A DNA stretch of 10,018 nucleotides from Desulfobacterales bacterium (lineage in GTDB: Bacteria; Desulfobacterota; Desulfobacteria; Desulfobacterales; C00003060), in assembly GCA_030616425.1 (NCBI GenBank), contig JAUWXJ010000078.1, positions 1 through 10,018 of the forward strand, written 5' to 3'. Below, in pieces: positions 5,999-10,018 of this stretch (its first letter is position 1; every line of letters begins with the position of its first letter). A program made the translations under genes and the position numbers. Under the pieces are notes generated by a model. It ran no database searches and was not told the DNA's origin. It worked only from the letters and a program-made list of their open reading frames with translations.

Positions 5999-6790
5999 TC
6001 ATATCGTCAGATGTCTCCCTTGGAAAATTTCTAATCCATTGGTTTTGGTATACTTCTTGACCCGGAGTAATATGAAAACCTTATTTATCCATAGGTTTGA
6101 ATAATATATTAACAATTTTGGAATAACCTTCCCATTGATAAGAGTGGTTTTTTGGGGTAATTCAGACTCTTTTTGGATACACAGATAAACAGCAGATAAA
6201 ACTCCGGCGTAGCCTTCGAATTCCTCAATATTCTGGGCCTGGCTGGGCGTGGGGGGAATACCTTTTTTGATAGTCTCAATTGTATCAATGCCTACCTTTA
6301 TAAAATAAGGGAGTTCCTCTTTACCAGGATATCTAAGGGACAACTCTATCTCTTGAGAAATCTTTGCTGATTCTTTAATATCAGAATCAAGTCTCTTGGC
6401 CCATTTTTTCGTTCTTCTTAAGTATTCCAATCCGTGTGATTCCAGCAGAGTTAAGGGAGATAAAGAATCTGCGGTCTTTTCTTCTCTTTTATATAAAGAT
6501 CTGCCCCTGTTATATGCCGAACATAGCCTTAGATTCGAGAATGTCTGACCGAGTGAAATAACATTTTTTAGGATGATTGCCTTCTCACCATACGAAGAAT
6601 CAGGATATCTTTCAGTTATCTTTGATAAAAACCCATAGGCCTTATCAAAACTTAATCTATAGATTTCCTCTTGAGCCTCTTCAAATAGGAGTCTTGGTGA
6701 ATCTGTCTCTGAGCCAACATCACCATTTCCATTCATAAAAAGAATACCTATCATAATTACTGTAATAGGTATCTTTTTAGACTGTATCAT
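5999..6790 (-). CDS. Exported TPR-like protein of unknown function, downstream of TRAP dctM
   Basis: I do not recognise a named family. The 263-residue product starts with MIQSKK and a hydrophobic segment at 7-19, fitting a signal peptide or membrane anchor; there is no lipobox, the first Cys being residue 90. Residues 34-73 (LLFEEAQEEIYRLSFDKA, then LSKITERYPDSSYGEKA) look like one or two TPR/BamD-like helical hairpins with the typical YPDSxxxxKA ending. The rest is probably helical, with basic and acidic runs. It begins 33 bases after the dctM stop on the same strand, so it is probably the fourth gene of the dctPQM operon. No strong ribosome-binding site precedes the ATG. A periplasmic TRAP accessory role like TatT (the TPR partner of a Treponema TRAP system) is a hypothesis from context only. 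Confidence 0.7.
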   Translation of the reverse strand: MIQSKKIPITVIMIGILFMNGNGDVGSETDSPRLLFEEAQEEIYRLSFDKAYGFLSKITERYPDSSYGEKAIILKNVISLGQTFSNLRLCSAYNRGRSLYKREEKTADSLSPLTLLESHGLEYLRRTKKWAKRLDSDIKESAKISQEIELSLRYPGKEELPYFIKVGIDTIETIKKGIPPTPSQAQNIEEFEGYAGVLSAVYLCIQKESELPQKTTLINGKVIPKLLIYYSNLWINKVFILLRVKKYTKTNGLEIFQGRHLTI

Positions 6791-6823
6791 CTCAAAATCG
6801 AAAGAAATATTTTTTGACTACGG

Positions 6824-8098
6824 TTATCCTATCAATAGATTCGGGAGGAACATACTGACAGCAGGAACATAGGTCAAGAAGAACAAAACAAAAAGGGCGA
6901 TAAGAATAAAGTATATATTGACCCTCATAACCTCAGTTATGGATACCTTTGCCACAGAGCAGGTGGTCAAAAGTACTGAGGCAACCGGAGGGGTCTGTTG
7001 CCCGATTCCCAGATTGAAAGTAACAATCAGCCCAAAGTGGACAGGATCAATTCCGACCATATTCACCAGGGGCATGACAATAGGTACAATCATAATTATA
7101 GCTGCAGCACTATGTAAAAACATCCCCGCAAAGAGAAAAAAGACATTCATCATCAAAAGAATGACGTACTTATTTTGCGTCATGGCAATGATGCTTGCTG
7201 CAATCCTCTGGGGAATCATCTCATTGGTTAAGACCCAGCTCAATAGAGCAGAACCTGCAACAATAAACATCACGATTGCGGTCTGTTCTCCAGCATCTAA
7301 TAATACTTTAGGAAGGCTTTTTATCTTAAGCTCTCTGTATACAAACATGCCAACAAAGAGGGCACACGCTGCTGCTATACCTGCTGACTCTGTCGCTGTA
7401 AAAAAACCACTAAAGATCCCACCAATGATGACGATAGGGATAAGAAATGTCCATGAGGCCTCCTTAAAGGTGATCCATACATTCTTCAGATCGAAAATTT
7501 CCTCTACAGGCCATTTCTTTTTTATGGCAAAATAATAGGAAAGCAGCATCATTGATCCTCCAGCCATAATGCCCGGGATTACCCCTGCCATAAACAACCT
7601 TACAATAGAAGTCTCAGCCATAACGGCATAGATAATCATCGGAATACTGGGAGGGATTATGATAGCACAGGTTGCAGAGGCCGAGGTTACGGCTGCTGAG
7701 AAATCCAGTGGATATCCCTTTTTTCTCATGGCCGGGATCAGGATGCTACCTAAGGCTGCCGCATCAGCCACTGCTGACCCTGATATCTCGGCAAAGAACA
7801 TGGAGGTAACTATATTTACCATGGCAAGCCCCCCTCGAATAAACCCTACAAGGGCACTTGCGAAATCGATCAATCTACGAGAGATACCAGCAGAGTTCAT
7901 CAAGCTTCCGGTAAGGACAAAGAGGGGAATGGCCAAAAGAGGGAAATTGTCAGCGCCATTGAATAATCTTAAAGGTACCGTGAGTAGATCAATACCTTTT
8001 ATCAACATAGCAAAACTGGCCGTTAAAGCCAGGGCAAATCCAATCGGGACGTCTAAAAGAACCAAACCGATAATAAGGATAAGAATTATCCATTCCAT
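6824..8098 (-). CDS. dctM: TRAP transporter large permease subunit (DctM family), second system
   Basis: This is the large cation-coupled permease of the second TRAP transporter in the inner membrane. At 424 residues with about a dozen hydrophobic segments it has full family length. The family blocks are present: ISGSAVADAAALGS (105-118), IIIPPSIPMIIYA (146-158), FMAGVIPG (169-176), GGIFSGFFTATESAG (226-240), FAGMFLHSAAAIIMIVP (323-339) and NLGIGQQTPPVAS (362-374). Compared with the first DctM it has TATES instead of TPTEA and PPVAS instead of PPVGP, so the two belong to different subgroups. The ATG follows the dctQ stop with no spacer (TAGATG), with a purine-rich GAGGAGAAGGGGG as ribosome-binding site inside the end of dctQ. 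Confidence 0.95.
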   Translation of the reverse strand: MEWIILILIIGLVLLDVPIGFALALTASFAMLIKGIDLLTVPLRLFNGADNFPLLAIPLFVLTGSLMNSAGISRRLIDFASALVGFIRGGLAMVNIVTSMFFAEISGSAVADAAALGSILIPAMRKKGYPLDFSAAVTSASATCAIIIPPSIPMIIYAVMAETSIVRLFMAGVIPGIMAGGSMMLLSYYFAIKKKWPVEEIFDLKNVWITFKEASWTFLIPIVIIGGIFSGFFTATESAGIAAACALFVGMFVYRELKIKSLPKVLLDAGEQTAIVMFIVAGSALLSWVLTNEMIPQRIAASIIAMTQNKYVILLMMNVFFLFAGMFLHSAAAIIMIVPIVMPLVNMVGIDPVHFGLIVTFNLGIGQQTPPVASVLLTTCSVAKVSITEVMRVNIYFILIALFVLFFLTYVPAVSMFLPNLLIG

Positions 8099-8575
8099 CT
8101 AGGAGCCCCCTTCTCCTCTCTTAATCCACAACTCCGCTGTTTGAATCAGACACAATATCAACATCAAGGAGGCAGTCACAGGTATGACGAGATTTATGTA
8201 GCCAATAGGAATCGGTAAGGTAATGGCTGTTTCTCCACTCAATTCTGTTGTCAATCTCCAGCCGTATCTTATGAGTACAAGATTTAAGAATATAAGGAGA
8301 ATATAGACTCCAAGCATAACCATCTTTTGAATGAATTTTGGCATAAGCTCTACCAGGGTCTCAAATCCAATGTGTCTCTTTCTTTCTAAGGCTATCACAG
8401 AACCCCAAAATGTGACCCAAACCAGGATATAACCCGCAAATTCATCATACCAGCTTATGGAATGTCCGGCCTTTCTGAAGATTACGGCAACCACGACCAA
8501 AAGAAACATAGCCACCATCAAAATGATGACGGCATATTTTACTAGTCTCAGCACCACATCATACACCTTTTTCAT
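8099..8575 (-). CDS. dctQ: TRAP transporter small permease subunit (DctQ family), second system
   Basis: This 158-residue inner-membrane subunit has four hydrophobic segments (about 11-33, 45-62, 84-104, 124-146), the DctQ topology. The loop WYDEFAGYILVW (42-53) and the ALERKRHIGFE stretch (62-72) at the end of helix 2 match family positions; the first DctQ has ALREGRHAAID at the equivalent place. AGGAGA lies about ten bases before the ATG. It abuts dctM directly and follows dctP after about 108 bases holding hairpins. Sequence similarity to the first DctQ is low outside these motifs, again arguing against a local duplication. Confidence 0.92.
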   Translation of the reverse strand: MKKVYDVVLRLVKYAVIILMVAMFLLVVVAVIFRKAGHSISWYDEFAGYILVWVTFWGSVIALERKRHIGFETLVELMPKFIQKMVMLGVYILLIFLNLVLIRYGWRLTTELSGETAITLPIPIGYINLVIPVTASLMLILCLIQTAELWIKRGEGGS

Positions 8576-8611
8576 CTATCAGAGTCTCCTGTTACCATCT
8601 AACTATGTAAT

Positions 8612-8664
8612 GAGGGTCCCTCTTTATGTAGTGTGGGCCCCCTCTTTCAAAAAAGAAGAGGCCC
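8612..8664 (-). promoter_or_regulatory. Hairpins between dctP and dctQ, possible differential-expression element
   Basis: On the transcript strand GGGCCTCTTC and GAAAGAGGGGGCCC (8664-8635) pair with a small bulge around a loop of six T. Just downstream lies the perfect palindrome GAGGGTCCCTC (8622-8612). In binding-protein operons such structures commonly protect or partly end the upstream message, raising binding protein over membrane subunits. That role here is inferred from position. Confidence 0.45.
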
Positions 8665-8683
8665 AGCATTGGCATCTCGGTTA

Positions 8684-9685
8684 TTACTTAGCTGCCTTCA
8701 TTATGTGATCCAGAATCCACTTCCCATCTGCACCAAACTCTTTTGGATAAGCATCATAGAGACTCTTGGAAGCCGTCATAAAGGCCTTGCGGTCTATCTT
8801 ATTTATCTTCATACTTTTTTCGGCCTCTTTCATAAGCTCCCTATCCATCCGCTGCCCTGTCCTTCTGGCATAATTCCCTGTATCAGCAGCAGCTATCTTC
8901 AAGGTATATTGAATCTCTGGGGGAAGACCCTCAAGGAATTTTTTACCGATCAAGGCATACCCCGGGGTATAGACATGGTTGGAGATAGATAAATATTTCT
9001 GGACTTCATAAAACTTGGCCGACATAATTTGGGCCATGGGATTCTCCTGCCCATCGATAACACCCTGTTGCAAGGCAGAAAACACCTCCTTAAAACTCAT
9101 TGAGGTGGGGTTTGCTCCCAATGTCTTGAAGAGTCTAACCCTTGCAGGGCTCTTGGGGGTCCTTAGTTTGATCCCTTTTAGATCTTGAGGTGTATTGATG
9201 GGACGAGCATTATTTGTTATCTTCCTGAACCCATTCTCCCAGAAACCGAGGATGATGTATCCCTTTCCCTTCAGAACGTCATTGAGCTTCCATCCTACGG
9301 GTCCTAACAGTGCCCTTTCCACATGCTTTCTATTCTTAAATAAGAAGGGCAGTTCTTGAAATCCAAAAATAGGGGCTACAGCAGGAACGACTGTTGAAGG
9401 AAGACACATCTCTAAATTTCCTAAACGAACCGCCTGCATCATCTCTTTATCTTTACCCATCTGGCTTGCCCCAAAAACTCTTATATCTACCTTGCCCTGG
9501 CTTCTTGCCTCTACGAGCTTTTCAAAATAGTTTGCTGTTTTCTCAAAGAGAGATCCCGTAAATCCTACATGCCCCAATCTTACTATGATGGGTTTATCTG
9601 CGGCTACAATTGAACTAACAAAGGGGCCGCCTATCATTAAAATGCCTAAAATCAGAGCAATAAACAAAAAATTTTTCTTTCTCAT
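8684..9685 (-). CDS. dctP: TRAP transporter periplasmic solute-binding protein (DctP family), second system
   Basis: This is the secreted receptor of the second TRAP transporter, first in a P-Q-M order. The 333-residue product has a Sec signal peptide: basic MRKK, a hydrophobic core at 6-20 and a likely cut after VAA (residue 29). The mature region opens with IIVRLGHVGFTGS. DctP blocks are clear: GFWENGFRKITN (147-158), DLKGIKLRTPKS (168-179), SFKEVFSALQQGVIDGQENP (197-216). R175 is the expected carboxylate-binding arginine and R154 the second ligand arginine, pointing to an organic acid. AAAGGAG precedes the ATG closely. Helices near the C-terminus (MDRELMKEAEK) are typical. Pairwise likeness to the first DctP is confined to these blocks, so different substrates are plausible. 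Confidence 0.94.
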   Translation of the reverse strand: MRKKNFLFIALILGILMIGGPFVSSIVAADKPIIVRLGHVGFTGSLFEKTANYFEKLVEARSQGKVDIRVFGASQMGKDKEMMQAVRLGNLEMCLPSTVVPAVAPIFGFQELPFLFKNRKHVERALLGPVGWKLNDVLKGKGYIILGFWENGFRKITNNARPINTPQDLKGIKLRTPKSPARVRLFKTLGANPTSMSFKEVFSALQQGVIDGQENPMAQIMSAKFYEVQKYLSISNHVYTPGYALIGKKFLEGLPPEIQYTLKIAAADTGNYARRTGQRMDRELMKEAEKSMKINKIDRKAFMTASKSLYDAYPKEFGADGKWILDHIMKAAK

Positions 9686-10018
9686 AGCATATCTCCTTTC
9701 CTGGTTTTCTAAATGTTAAAACGACCAAAAAGTCCCCCTTTCCAAAAAACCTTACCCTCACCTCCTTTCTGCAAGAATCTACCCTGCCATGCCTCATGAT
9801 CCTGAAACCAGAGTTAACTTGATAATTATCTGATATAATTGGACAAAACCAGAACATCTTGTTAAAAAACAGGCTCCATAAGGTACAAATTGGAATTTAG
9901 AAGAAATACCTGAAAAGAACCCAAAAATGAATCTAACACGCAAGATATGAAAAGTGCAAGAGAGAAATTTGTGGTTCAAAATGTCCGCTCGACAAAAAAA
10001 AGATGGGGTCTGCCCTTG
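9686..10018. other. Upstream region of the second TRAP operon, no clear gene
   Basis: No gene is supported on either strand. On the minus strand the stretch has a sigma-54-like element (9770-9785), an isolated Shine-Dalgarno-like AAAGGAGGTGAGG (9768-9756) without a start codon, and A+T-rich sequence around 9816-9840 that could hold a sigma-70 promoter, although no well-spaced -35/-10 pair stands out. The window ends before any upstream gene appears. Confidence 0.5.
9770..9785 (-). promoter_or_regulatory. Weaker sigma-54-like promoter for dctPQM
   Basis: On the minus strand AGGGTAGATTCTTGCA has GG and GC separated by exactly ten bases and a perfect TTGCA -12 box. The -24 box is poor: A replaces the T before GG and only the final G of CACG is kept. 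The transcript would start near 9759, about 75 bases before dctP. It is clearly weaker than the element before the first operon. Confidence 0.3.

Noticed and set aside
5780..6034. Plus-strand 84-codon frame
   Set aside because: It reads through the GCAAA inverted repeat and overlaps the end of the real minus-strand gene; no ribosome-binding site.
9615..9857. Minus-strand 80-codon frame over the dctP start
   Set aside because: It overlaps dctP in another frame; the strong AAAGGAGG there is too close to the only GTG to serve it.

Overview
The window looks like an accessory stretch of an anaerobic, Desulfobacterota-like (former deltaproteobacterial) genome. The case rests on two tripartite (TRAP) carboxylate transporters, sigma-54-like promoter elements, long intergenic regions full of short 9-nt-phased repeats and GGACGTCC/TTCCGG palindromes, and the tail of a REP-associated (Y1/RAYT-type) transposase. 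The taxonomic call is inference from style; no rRNA or other marker gene is present.

Layout. 1-593: leader without a clear gene, carrying an 11-bp inverted repeat around a nested hairpin, and a strong sigma-54-type -24/-12 element (463-478). 594-3440, plus strand: a G+C-rich TRAP operon in the order dctQ-dctM-dctP, with an ATGA overlap between Q and M and a near-perfect Shine-Dalgarno before P. 3441-4672: a convergent intergenic region of about 1.2 kb containing an inverted/direct GGACGG repeat cluster, 9-nt tandem repeats, TTCCGG palindromic blocks forming a MITE-like palindrome, and a minus-strand remnant of a RAYT transposase C-terminus with a nearby GGACGTCC motif. 4673-5590, minus: a short SerA-like D-2-hydroxyacid dehydrogenase without an ACT domain. 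5591-5998: another repeat-rich spacer. 5999-9685, minus: a more A+T-rich TRAP operon in the order dctP-dctQ-dctM, followed 33 nt later by an exported TPR-like protein of unknown function. 9686-10018: its upstream region, with a weaker sigma-54-like element.

How it works together. Each operon encodes a periplasmic solute-binding protein with the two conserved ligand-contacting arginines (DctP), a small four-helix membrane subunit (DctQ) and a large permease (DctM). Together these would drive sodium-motive uptake of an organic acid. The different gene orders and base composition argue that the two systems were acquired separately rather than duplicated in place. The dehydrogenase could oxidise or reduce a 2-hydroxy/2-oxo acid brought in by one of them, but only proximity supports this. 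The most unusual protein is the TPR-like one directly behind the second dctM. It recalls TRAP systems with a periplasmic TPR partner (TatT of Treponema), though it has no lipobox and its relationship is unproven.
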